Part shown: positions 1-6,867 of the stretch, one piece after another
How the letters are laid out: each line of letters starts with the position of its first letter
How positions within the stretch are numbered: position 1 is the first letter of the stretch
Assembly: GCA_007126675.1 (NCBI GenBank)
Contig: SLAU01000172.1
Location: 1-8,425, forward strand
Direction of reading: 5' to 3'
DNA: 8,425 bases
DNA from: Balneolaceae bacterium
GTDB taxonomy: Bacteria; Bacteroidota; Rhodothermia; Balneolales; Balneolaceae
Notes under the pieces: model-generated
Seen by the model: only the letters and a program-made list of their open reading frames with translations
Database searches by the model: none
Told to the model about the DNA's origin: nothing
Position numbers and translations under genes: made by a program

Positions 1-518
1 AAGGTTATCCGAACGGCATTTGAACTTTCCAGCTCATACGCTTCCCTTTTGTAGCGAACGTGAATTTTTGGCCGTGCATGAATCTGATTAACCAGAAAGC
101 AAAAATGCTCAAGTGCATCCAGATGTTTGGGTGTTTCTTCAGCCAAATGTTGCATGGTTGGCATACGACCCCTTAGCAGTTCCGGTACGTATTGTCTGTG
201 TACTTTAGCCCGCTTCTTGGCAATTACATTGTTGAAGCGTCTTTTAATTTCAAAGAAAACCGGCTTTTCCGGTCCATTTTCATAATATCTGATTCGCAGT
301 TTATATCGGTTTCTGTTACCATTTATTGTATCCTGGTAGGTTTTTAATGATCTGGAATCGATATAGAGGCTATGAACAGGATAGGAAAGGTCGGGCTGGG
401 TAGCACCATAGGGATCGATACGGAGATATCTCTTAACAAATTGTCGGATTTCGACCGCTTTGTACTCACTCAATCGATATTTATACTCAAAACGCTGTTC
501 CTGCAGCCGATCAGCCAT
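1..518 (-). CDS. VTC-domain polyphosphate polymerase, N-terminal 172 residues (partial)
   Basis: This gene runs off the left edge, so only the first 172 codons are visible. The protein resembles the VTC catalytic domain, a tunnel-shaped fold that in yeast Vtc4 makes polyphosphate from ATP; bacterial relatives are annotated as polyphosphate polymerase domain proteins. Visible family marks are EYKYR (11-15), SLYIDS (50-55), the basic strand YKLRIRYY (72-79, whose RxR fits the phosphate-binding arginines), FFEIKRR (88-94), KKRA (101-104) and KIHVRYKREAYE (150-161), followed by VRIT at the edge. There is no signal peptide, so it should act in the cytoplasm or at the membrane. ATG at 516-518 is chosen because it directly precedes the conserved EYKYR strand; an AGAAGG lies about 10 bases upstream. 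A Pho-box-like triple repeat and -10-like AT tract lie 27-70 bp upstream. In other bacteria this family often sits beside DUF4956 and CotH genes; any such partner would be off the left edge. The family is fairly certain; its product in this organism is inferred. Confidence 0.85.
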   Translation of the reverse strand, partial: MADRLQEQRFEYKYRLSEYKAVEIRQFVKRYLRIDPYGATQPDLSYPVHSLYIDSRSLKTYQDTINGNRNRYKLRIRYYENGPEKPVFFEIKRRFNNVIAKKRAKVHRQYVPELLRGRMPTMQHLAEETPKHLDALEHFCFLVNQIHARPKIHVRYKREAYELESSNAVRIT

Positions 519-544
519 CTGTCTTCAAACCTTCTTTCTGTGAT

Positions 545-588
545 AATATAATACCTGTTAACAATTACGTAACAATTGATTAACAATT
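545..588 (-). promoter_or_regulatory. Pho-box-like triple direct repeat and putative promoter of the polyphosphate polymerase
   Basis: Read on the minus strand, the 8-mer AATTGTTA occurs three times, exactly, at 588-581, 577-570 and 566-559, with a constant period of 11 bp. This is TTGTTAA-N4-TTGTTAC-N4-TTGTTAA, the 7+4 architecture of PhoB boxes. On the other strand it reads TTAACA-N5-GTAACA-N5-TTAACA, matching the Bacillus PhoP consensus (TTAACA-like hexamers about 5 bp apart). An AT-rich block (TATTAT 553-548, or TATATT 550-545) follows downstream. The middle TTGTTA is 16 bp from TATTAT, as in a -35/-10 pair, and the start codon lies 30 bp further on. The repeat is seen directly; binding by a PhoB/PhoP-type regulator is inferred from architecture and from the gene it precedes. 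Confidence 0.6.
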
Positions 589-845
589 TGGTAATATAGG
601 GATTCCTTTAAAGCAGGTACAAATCAGATAAACTGTTTTTCAATAATTTAATTTTATATAAAAGACGTTATAAGGATGATTGATTAATTTAGAGGGAAGA
701 ATGTGTGCTTTTACCTCCTGCCAATACTTTAAAGAAAAAATTGTGATCGAAACAGCTGGTGAAAAGAAGCTTGAAAATTAACTGTTTACTTTCGGGGCCA
801 CATAAGATTTTTTTATTAATGCTACTGCTTCGGCGAACTGATTCG

Positions 846-863
846 GAAGAGTGAACACTCTTC
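846..863. repeat. 18-bp inverted repeat (8-bp arms, 2-bp centre)
   Basis: GAAGAGTG and CACTCTTC are exact reverse complements separated by AA, forming a near-perfect palindrome. As RNA it would fold as a 7-bp stem with a 4-nt loop. No T-run follows on either strand, so it is not a typical intrinsic terminator. It could be a dimeric-protein operator or part of a structured RNA. On the minus strand an overlapping, mutually exclusive pairing (GTGAA with TTCAC) also exists. Confidence 0.5.
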
Positions 864-913
864 ACGTCGCTGCCGTTACTATGCGCAATCACATATAGTG
901 GTCAATTTATACA

Positions 914-936
914 AAAGACAGACTTATGAGGTCTTT
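914..936 (-). terminator. weak hairpin after the alkaline phosphatase gene
   Basis: AAAGAC (914-919) and GTCTTT (931-936) can pair across an 11-nt loop, 25 bp beyond the phosphatase stop codon. Read on the minus strand, the stem is followed by an AT-rich stretch but not a clean U-run. It is in the right place to end the phosphatase transcript, but the stem is short and AT-rich, so the call is weak. Confidence 0.3.
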
Positions 937-960
937 GAATTTATATCATACATAGTTTAA

Positions 961-2421
961 TTATCCTTCAGCATAGGCACGTACATCAGCCATATCCACC
1001 ATCAGGTCGAACAGTGCGGTGTTGCGAACAAAGGTGGGAATGCGATCGCTTCCTGGCCCCCAGGCAGCAATTTCCACGTAATCTGCGGTATGGCTGGTGC
1101 TGATAAAATAGACACCATTGTAATTGGCAAGCACACCGGCAAGTACCGGGCCGGGCCGCTCCCTATTACGGAAAGGCGCACGTAATTTACCTTGAAATGC
1201 CTGTTTAATCATCAGCCCCTCATCCCGGTTAATTTTGGTATTCGTAGCTGTTTCAACCAGATCCATGAAATCTTTCACCATGTAACCATTCAGTGAATCA
1301 TCTGACCAATGAAATCCAAGCTCGCCATACATCCACTCAAAACTGTGTTTATAATCATGCAGAGTGTCAAGCATTTTAGGTGAGTCGCGGTAACCTGAGC
1401 CAAGCCCGCTGAGACCGGGATTTGCATTACCATGATCGGTTGTAAGTATCACAAGCGTATCATCCCGTCCATCGGTATAGTCCATCACTGTTTTAATGGC
1501 ATCATCAAACGCGATCTGATCATACACAAGAGCACCGGCATCATTACCGTGTGCGGCGTGATCAACTCTTCCGCCTTCCACCTGTAAAATGAACCCGTCT
1601 TCATGGCGGTCAAGCCGGTCGAGGGCGGCTTTGGTCATCTCCGCAAGTGTAGGCACATCGCGCTCCAATTCAGGTATTGAATTGTGATCTACCGTATAGG
1701 GCAGGTGCGAATCATAAAAAACACCCAGCAGTTTGCTGTTTCGGGTTGCCCGGTTAAGTTCATCTTTGGTTTTTACAACGGTGTATCCGTTATCTGTAAA
1801 TTTGCTGTAGAGATCTTCCCCGTCGCTGCGTCTCTCCGGATCAAAATGACGGGCACCGCCGCCCATCAAAACATCAATATGCCTGTCGGAATACTGCATT
1901 GCAATCTCATCTTCCATACCACGCGAAGGCACATTGGAAGCAAAACCGGCAGGAGTTGCATGGGTAATGCGTGTAGTAGTTACCAGCCCGGTGGCTTTGC
2001 CTGCATCACGGAAAATATCACAAACCGGTTTGTACTCTTCATCATTTGGCCCCCAGTTCAGGCCGCCATTGTTGATTCTATTTCCACACCCCCATGATGA
2101 AGCAGCTGCGGCAGAATCGGTTACGTTAGAGTCAAGTGATGCCATATCCATCAAGCCTCTGTGATATTCACGATCTGACTCGTACAGTTTTATCCAGTTT
2201 GTTTTATCACCATAATGAGCCTGTTTTACAAGATCAGCCAGTGTAAGCGTTCCGCTGCTCATTCCATCACTTACCATAAAAATTACATTTTTTGCATCAC
2301 CATAGCGGCTTTTTTTTCTGCTTTTTCTTGCCTCACCGGTAAGCAATCCGCTGCCAAGCGCAGCCGTTGATAATGCTCCGGTTTTCAAAAAGTCGAGTCT
2401 GCTGATTCCTTTTTTTGACAT
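961..2421 (-). CDS. secreted alkaline phosphatase (PhoA family)
   Basis: A 486-residue metal-dependent phosphomonoesterase that would release phosphate from organic esters outside the cytoplasm. Residues matching the E. coli active site are visible: metal ligand D52 in MVSDGMSSG; nucleophile S103 in TDSAAAASS; H154 and T156 in THATPAG; substrate-binding R167; E282, D287 and H291 in QVEGGRVDHAAHG; D329-H330 in TTDHGNA; and H444 in STSHTADYV. At the positions of E. coli D153 and K328 it has H154 and H288, the pair found in mammalian and many other bacterial enzymes, so a different Mg-site preference is likely. The start at 2421 gives a Tat-like N-terminus, but the expected twin arginine reads SRLDFLK, with the second Arg replaced by Leu (codon CTC). 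A hydrophobic stretch (15-27) follows. The gene is divergent from the S9 peptidase and lies across a gene-poor gap from the polyphosphate polymerase, so phosphate control is plausible. I see no repeat like the 545-588 one in its own upstream region. Confidence 0.93.
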   Translation of the reverse strand: MSKKGISRLDFLKTGALSTAALGSGLLTGEARKSRKKSRYGDAKNVIFMVSDGMSSGTLTLADLVKQAHYGDKTNWIKLYESDREYHRGLMDMASLDSNVTDSAAAASSWGCGNRINNGGLNWGPNDEEYKPVCDIFRDAGKATGLVTTTRITHATPAGFASNVPSRGMEDEIAMQYSDRHIDVLMGGGARHFDPERRSDGEDLYSKFTDNGYTVVKTKDELNRATRNSKLLGVFYDSHLPYTVDHNSIPELERDVPTLAEMTKAALDRLDRHEDGFILQVEGGRVDHAAHGNDAGALVYDQIAFDDAIKTVMDYTDGRDDTLVILTTDHGNANPGLSGLGSGYRDSPKMLDTLHDYKHSFEWMYGELGFHWSDDSLNGYMVKDFMDLVETATNTKINRDEGLMIKQAFQGKLRAPFRNRERPGPVLAGVLANYNGVYFISTSHTADYVEIAAWGPGSDRIPTFVRNTALFDLMVDMADVRAYAEG

Positions 2422-2587
2422 ATCAATTTAATTTTGATGATTATTTCCGAACGGATAAGAAACGAAGTAAGTAATAAAAAATCGAATTATCTTTATGTTA
2501 TCGTAAGAATTTTACAACCTAAAAACAGCTTTCTGTCTGCCGATCATACGCAGACTTTAAACGTAAAAATTAACCTAACACTATAAC
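2422..2587. promoter_or_regulatory. divergent promoter region between alkaline phosphatase and S9 peptidase
   Basis: These 166 bp separate two divergent genes and must hold the promoters of at least one, probably both. The DNA is AT-rich. I find no confident -33 TTG / -7 TAnnTTTG pair of the Bacteroidota type, and no exact 11-bp-period repeat. TAAC-containing words cluster at 2571-2588, just before the peptidase ATG, but with irregular spacing. No Shine-Dalgarno sequence precedes either start. Confidence 0.35.
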
Positions 2588-4645
2588 ATGAATTATTTTA
2601 AACAAGAAAAAATGATCCGGCTGCCGCTGATTCTTATTGCGGCCTCTCTATTCTTTTTTGAAGTGGCTCTTGCTCAGGGCTTGACCCCGCTTCATGTAGC
2701 TAAAACCGAAATTGTAACCAATTCTGTCATTTCTGATGATGGTAAGCACGTGGCTTATACATTAAGTGTTCCTGCCGATCCCTACAAGGAAAACGCAGGC
2801 AACAGCAGCCACTTGTATGTAATGAATCTTGAAGATGGAACTTCGAAACCTTTTTATACGGTGGGAACAGCTGCGGCTGTTCAGTTTCGCCCGGGGCACA
2901 ATAGCCTCACTTTTTTAACTCAACGTTCTGGCGATGACACCCGCTCACTATATGAGCTGCCGCTGGATGGGGGAGAAGCGGTGAAACTGTTCAGCTTTGA
3001 GAGGAACATTGTTAGCTACACATGGCATCACGATGGCAACCACATCGCATTTACTGCATTCGAAACACCTGAAAGATCAGCTTCACCGCTGCCCTATACC
3101 GCAGATGTGTATGAGGAGAATCAAACGAATCGCAAAGGATACATCACAAATGTGGCCCGCGATGATCATGAGCCACATCGCATCCAGGTGGATGGCTCCA
3201 TCTACATGATTGAGTGGAGCCCGGATGGCAGCAAGCTTGCTGTTTCGGCCGCACCAACCCCAACTGTTGATGATTCGTTTATGGCACAGCAGGTGTTTGT
3301 AGTTGATTACCGCACACGCGAAATTGCAGCCGAAATTGATAATGAAGGTAAAATCGGTCAGGTGGTTTGGAGCCCCAACGGGCGGCAGCTTGCTCTCCGC
3401 GCCGGACAGGATATCCACGATCCGATTGACGGAAGAATTCTGATCGTTTCGGCCGAAGGGGGTACTCCTGAAATTATTGACCGCAATTTTGAAGGTAAGT
3501 ATGAGCAGATCAAATGGACCGGTAATAATGAAATCACCTTTTACGCCAGTAACGGAACAGCAACCATGCTGGGAACTATCCGTCCTGACGGATCGGGTAA
3601 GCGCACTCTTTTCCATGGTCCTACTCACAATATCACAACCTTTTCGAGAGCCTCCAACGGCACCATAGCTTTTGTAGCCAGTAGTCCAGAGCATCCGAAC
3701 GAAGTTTTTGTTCTTGGTACACAACGCAGGGCAACTCCAGAAAGAAAAACTCACCACAACAAATGGCTGGATGACCTGAAACTTGGAAAGCAGGAAGTTG
3801 TAAAATATACCGCACGCGATGGCGAGTTTGATATTGAGGGATTGCTGATCTACCCGGTTGATTATGAAGAGGGAGATCGTGTACCTCTTATTACCATGGT
3901 ACACGGCGGGCCGGAAGCTCACTATAGTAACGGATGGTTAACCGGCTACCAGATTCCTGGTCAGATGGCCGCCGCCGAAGGATACGCGGTATTTTATCCG
4001 AACTACCGTGGAAGCACAGGGCGCGGAATTGAATTTATTTACAGCAGCCAGGCCGATCTTGCCGGAAAGGAGTTTGATGATGTTGTGGATGGCGTAGACT
4101 ACCTGATTGAGCGAGGCATTGCTGATCCAGACCGGATTGGCGTAACCGGTGGTTCGTACGGCGGGTATGCGTCCGCGTGGATGAGCACATATTACAGCGA
4201 CCGTTTTGCTGCTGCAGTGATGTTCGTGGGTATCAGCAACAATCTCTCCAAGTGGGGAACCAGCGACATACCCGATGAGCTCTATCTTGTGCACTCGCGT
4301 GAGCGGATGTGGGAATCAGACGAAAAATGGATGGATTATCTGAAGCGAAGTCCGATCTACTGGGTTGACCGCGCAGAAACACCGATCCTGATTATGCACG
4401 GTTCAGAAGATACCCGCGTGCATCCGGCGCAATCACTCGAACTGTATCGCCATCTGAAAGTGCGCAGGCCAAATGTGCCGGTTCGTCTTGTGTGGTACCC
4501 GGGCGAGGGCCACGGAAACACCCGCGCATCATCACGCCTCGATTACTCTTACAGAATGATGCAATGGTTCGACACCTATCTGAAAACCGGAGATGCCTCG
4601 GCTGAAATCCCGCATTGGGATCCACCGATTCCGGAGAGAGACTAA
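2588..4645 (+). CDS. secreted S9 family peptidase (prolyl oligopeptidase / acylaminoacyl-peptidase type)
   Basis: A 685-residue serine peptidase that should cut short peptides in the periplasm or outside the cell. A Sec signal peptide is visible: basic start, hydrophobic core at about 12-27, and an ALA-Q cleavage site near residue 29. Residues 40-385 form a WD40/TolB-like beta-propeller, with repeated WSPDG or WSPNG-type strands (210-214, 261-265), which in this family screens substrate size. The alpha/beta-hydrolase domain follows: oxyanion-region HGGP (439-442), nucleophile S523 in GGSYGGYAS, D608 in HGSEDTRV and H642 in GEGHGN, so the triad is complete. Length is normal for the family. ATG 2588 is used; a second in-frame ATG at 2612 (residue 9) would give a tighter signal peptide and cannot be excluded. 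The gene is a single transcription unit: divergent promoter region on the left, strong terminator on the right. Exact peptide specificity cannot be read from the sequence. Confidence 0.93.
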   Translation: MNYFKQEKMIRLPLILIAASLFFFEVALAQGLTPLHVAKTEIVTNSVISDDGKHVAYTLSVPADPYKENAGNSSHLYVMNLEDGTSKPFYTVGTAAAVQFRPGHNSLTFLTQRSGDDTRSLYELPLDGGEAVKLFSFERNIVSYTWHHDGNHIAFTAFETPERSASPLPYTADVYEENQTNRKGYITNVARDDHEPHRIQVDGSIYMIEWSPDGSKLAVSAAPTPTVDDSFMAQQVFVVDYRTREIAAEIDNEGKIGQVVWSPNGRQLALRAGQDIHDPIDGRILIVSAEGGTPEIIDRNFEGKYEQIKWTGNNEITFYASNGTATMLGTIRPDGSGKRTLFHGPTHNITTFSRASNGTIAFVASSPEHPNEVFVLGTQRRATPERKTHHNKWLDDLKLGKQEVVKYTARDGEFDIEGLLIYPVDYEEGDRVPLITMVHGGPEAHYSNGWLTGYQIPGQMAAAEGYAVFYPNYRGSTGRGIEFIYSSQADLAGKEFDDVVDGVDYLIERGIADPDRIGVTGGSYGGYASAWMSTYYSDRFAAAVMFVGISNNLSKWGTSDIPDELYLVHSRERMWESDEKWMDYLKRSPIYWVDRAETPILIMHGSEDTRVHPAQSLELYRHLKVRRPNVPVRLVWYPGEGHGNTRASSRLDYSYRMMQWFDTYLKTGDASAEIPHWDPPIPERD

Positions 4646-4672
4646 TGCTCAATGAACTTACGTTTTAGATAC

Positions 4673-4701
4673 AAAACCCGGCCATTGTGCCGGGTTTTTT
4701 T
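4673..4701 (+). terminator. intrinsic terminator of the S9 peptidase gene
   Basis: AAAACCCGGC (4673-4682) pairs perfectly with GCCGGGTTTT (4689-4698) around a 6-nt loop, followed by a T-run (4695-4701). It starts 28 bp after the peptidase stop codon. This classic strong terminator isolates the peptidase from the downstream mtgA gene. Confidence 0.92.
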
Positions 4702-4789
4702 ATATCAACTATTTTTAAAAACAATTAGATCTTCATGAAACTGTTTGCTGTAAATCAAGTAAAAGCATTTAGTTAAGCAAAAGTATCTT

Positions 4790-5674
4790 ATGAACATATC
4801 TGAACTTCAAAAACCTTTTTATAAAAATTTCTACTTCTATCTGAAGGCAACTGCCTCGCTGATTGCTCTGTCCATTTTACTGATGGTTTTATCAGTAGTG
4901 TCACTCCGATGGATAAATCCGCCCGTAACGAGTTTTGTATTGCAGGAAGATTGGGAACAGTTCCAAAACGATCGTTACAGCTTAACCGATTGGTGGGTGA
5001 ATCCCGATGAAATTCCGGATCATTTAGCACTTGCCGTTATCGCATCCGAAGACCAGAAGTTTAATGAACACTGTGGATTTGATATTGAATCGATAAAAGA
5101 GGCGAGAAGTGATATAAGAGAAGGTAACAGGGTTCGGGGAGCAAGCACTATTACTCAGCAGGTTGCAAAAAATATCTACCTGGCACCATCTCAAACCTAC
5201 CTGCGCAAAGGTATTGAAGCTTTTATTACCGTTTTGATCGAACTATTCTGGCCAAAAGAGAGTATAATGGAGGTCTACTTGAATATTGCTGAATTTGGCC
5301 CGGGAATTTATGGGATAGGAAAAGCATCCGATCATTTCTTCGGATTAAATGCTCCAGACCTTGAGCCGGAAATGTCGGCCAGGCTGGCAACTGTATTACC
5401 TAGCCCCAAGAGAATGCGCGTTGAACCTGCCTCGCCATTTGTAGAAAAAAGAAGCCAGTGGGTGCTGGGGCAAATGAGCAGAATGAGCGGAATTGCGTAT
5501 CTGCCTGAAGCAGAAAAAGAGCCCGCTGAACTAACAGAAGACCCGCTGATTCTTGATGCTGAATTAAAATTAAACAAAATACTTTTCGAGCCGGATACAG
5601 TTAATAGCGATACTACGCTGAGCAGCATTGGTTTATTCCAGGTGACAAAAACAGACAGTATTCTTAAAAAATAG
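4790..5674 (+). CDS. mtgA: monofunctional peptidoglycan glycosyltransferase (GT51)
   Basis: A 294-residue enzyme that polymerises lipid II into glycan strands at the outer face of the inner membrane. One membrane anchor lies at about 17-40, followed by INPPVTSFV, a typical MtgA lead-in. All GT51 motifs are present: ASEDQKFNEHCG (85-96) with catalytic E87; RGASTITQQVAKNIYL (116-131); RKGIEA (139-144) with the second glutamate E143; KESIMEVYLNIAEFG (156-170) and GIYGIGKASDHFF (172-184). There is no transpeptidase domain, so it is the monofunctional type. It is longer than E. coli MtgA (about 240 residues) because of an acidic tail from about 240 to 294 with no motif I recognise. The start at 4790 places the anchor normally; no Shine-Dalgarno is seen. 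Its promoter must lie in 4702-4789, after the peptidase terminator. The histidine kinase gene follows 62 bp downstream in the same direction and may share the transcript. Confidence 0.92.
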   Translation: MNISELQKPFYKNFYFYLKATASLIALSILLMVLSVVSLRWINPPVTSFVLQEDWEQFQNDRYSLTDWWVNPDEIPDHLALAVIASEDQKFNEHCGFDIESIKEARSDIREGNRVRGASTITQQVAKNIYLAPSQTYLRKGIEAFITVLIELFWPKESIMEVYLNIAEFGPGIYGIGKASDHFFGLNAPDLEPEMSARLATVLPSPKRMRVEPASPFVEKRSQWVLGQMSRMSGIAYLPEAEKEPAELTEDPLILDAELKLNKILFEPDTVNSDTTLSSIGLFQVTKTDSILKK

Positions 5675-5720
5675 AATCATTTCTTATCTTCTTATTCTGT
5701 TAATAACACATTATATTAAT

Positions 5721-5737
5721 TGCTTTCTCGCAAAGCA
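5721..5737 (+). repeat. short hairpin at the kinase start codon
   Basis: TGCTTT (5721-5726) and AAAGCA (5732-5737) can form a 6-bp stem with a 5-nt loop. The last base of the 3' arm is the A of the ATG. No Shine-Dalgarno sequence is present here. The structure is weak and may be chance; if formed in the mRNA it could modulate initiation. Confidence 0.3.
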
Positions 5738-6867
5738 TGGTTAAAAACAATCAAAATCCTCCAAACAAAAATGATTCAGAGCTGTTGAAGCAGCTTATGG
5801 ATTATCTGCCTGACAGCATCTTTTTTAAGGATCTAAAAAGCCGCTTTATTAAAATCAATAAACGCTGTGCAGAAAAGTTTGGGATAGAAAATCCTGATGA
5901 TGCTGTTGGCAAAACCGATTTTGATTTTTTTGATGATGAGCATGCTCAGGATGCCTATGATGATGAGCAGAAAATTATTAATACAGGGGAGCCAATCATA
6001 AACAAGGAGGAAAAAGAGATTCTTCCGCACAAAAATGATGAAGAAAGATGGACCCTTACCAGTAAGCTGCCACTGCTTGATGAAAACGGCAAAATTATTG
6101 GCACATTTGGAATAACCAGAGATATTACGGAGCGTAAACGGAGGGAATCAGAGCTTCAGGAATCCATTAACATTATTGGCGATCAAAATAAGAGGCTCAT
6201 AAATTTTGCTCATATCGTAACGCACAACCTGAGAAACCATTCTTCAAATTTTGTAATGCTTTTGTCATTACTTGATCATTTAACCGACGAAGAGGAAAGA
6301 GAAGAGCTTATCGGATATCTTAAGGATGCATCAGACAGGCTTGCGGAAACCATTGATGATTTGAACGAAATAGTTGATAAGCATAACAAAGTTGATAAAA
6401 CAATCAAAGAAATTGACTTTTCAGATCATATTAAAAAAGTAAAAGAAACCCTTGCAGTAGATATCATCTCCAGTAATGCGACCTTAAATGAGTCTTTTCC
6501 AAAAGATTTGACAGTAAAATATAATTCTGCTTATCTCGAGAGTATTTTACTGAATCTGTTATCGAATGCCATTAAGTACCGGCATCCTGAAAGGGATCCT
6601 GTGATCGAAATTACAGTTGATGATAATGATGATAGCACCGTATTAATTGTTTCGGATAACGGACTTGGTATCGACCTGGAGAAATATGAAGACCAATTAT
6701 TTGGGATGTACGAAACATTCCATGATCACAAAAACTCCAAAGGAATTGGCCTTTATATTACAAAAAACCAGGTGCAGAGTTTAGGGGGAACTATTGAAGT
6801 GAATAGTGAGGTAGGCGAGGGTACTACATTCAAAGTCCATTTACGCACGAATCATAAATACCGCTAA
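5737..6867 (+). CDS. soluble PAS-domain sensor histidine kinase
   Basis: A 376-residue two-component kinase without signal peptide or membrane segment, so a cytoplasmic sensor. A PAS domain spans about 15-130 (YLPDSIFFKD at 23-32; ending FGITRDITERKRRE at 124-137), then a short coiled linker. The phospho-acceptor helix carries FAHIVTHNLRNH (157-168) with likely phosphorylated H163, an HNLR-type H-box I associate with Bacteroidota kinases. The ATPase domain shows the N box LLNLLSNAIKYRHPE (271-285), G1 SDNGLGID (306-313) and G2 SKGIGLYI (334-341). There is no receiver domain and no response-regulator gene in the window, so the partner is unknown. The PAS ligand is also unknown; no haem or flavin signature is evident. 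A small 6-bp hairpin ends at the first base of its start codon. Its stop codon overlaps that of the convergent VOC gene. Confidence 0.92.
   Translation: MVKNNQNPPNKNDSELLKQLMDYLPDSIFFKDLKSRFIKINKRCAEKFGIENPDDAVGKTDFDFFDDEHAQDAYDDEQKIINTGEPIINKEEKEILPHKNDEERWTLTSKLPLLDENGKIIGTFGITRDITERKRRESELQESINIIGDQNKRLINFAHIVTHNLRNHSSNFVMLLSLLDHLTDEEEREELIGYLKDASDRLAETIDDLNEIVDKHNKVDKTIKEIDFSDHIKKVKETLAVDIISSNATLNESFPKDLTVKYNSAYLESILLNLLSNAIKYRHPERDPVIEITVDDNDDSTVLIVSDNGLGIDLEKYEDQLFGMYETFHDHKNSKGIGLYITKNQVQSLGGTIEVNSEVGEGTTFKVHLRTNHKYR

Larger units (their letters stand above)
519..960. other. 442-bp gene-poor intergenic region
   Basis: No convincing gene lies between the polymerase and the alkaline phosphatase. 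The part nearest the polymerase (541-670) is very AT-rich and holds the triple repeat. A patch at about 820-890 is clearly more GC-rich and contains a strong inverted repeat. The part next to the phosphatase stop holds a weak hairpin. Two short open frames occur: a 67-codon frame with a GTG start on the minus strand (892-689), and a 26-codon plus-strand frame at 701-781 preceded by a purine-rich GAGGGAAGA. Neither product resembles anything I know. The region could hide a small RNA or a decayed gene, but I cannot show either. Confidence 0.5.

Noticed and set aside
701..781. 26-codon plus-strand frame preceded by a purine-rich GAGGGAAGA
   Set aside because: Too short to judge, no recognisable product, and other genes here do not rely on Shine-Dalgarno sequences.
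689..892. 67-codon minus-strand open frame with a GTG start in the intergenic gap
   Set aside because: The product is serine-rich and low in information, resembles no family, has no ribosome site, and its 5' end is shaped by the palindrome at 846-863.
2557..2588. Cluster of TTAAAC, TTAACC and TAACA words before the S9 peptidase, considered as a second Pho box
   Set aside because: Spacings are 13, 5 and 8 bp rather than a regular 11 bp, and the words are not identical.
3083..3922. 279-codon open frame antisense to the S9 peptidase
   Set aside because: It lies wholly opposite a gene with complete catalytic motifs and its product shows no domain; it is a codon-composition shadow.
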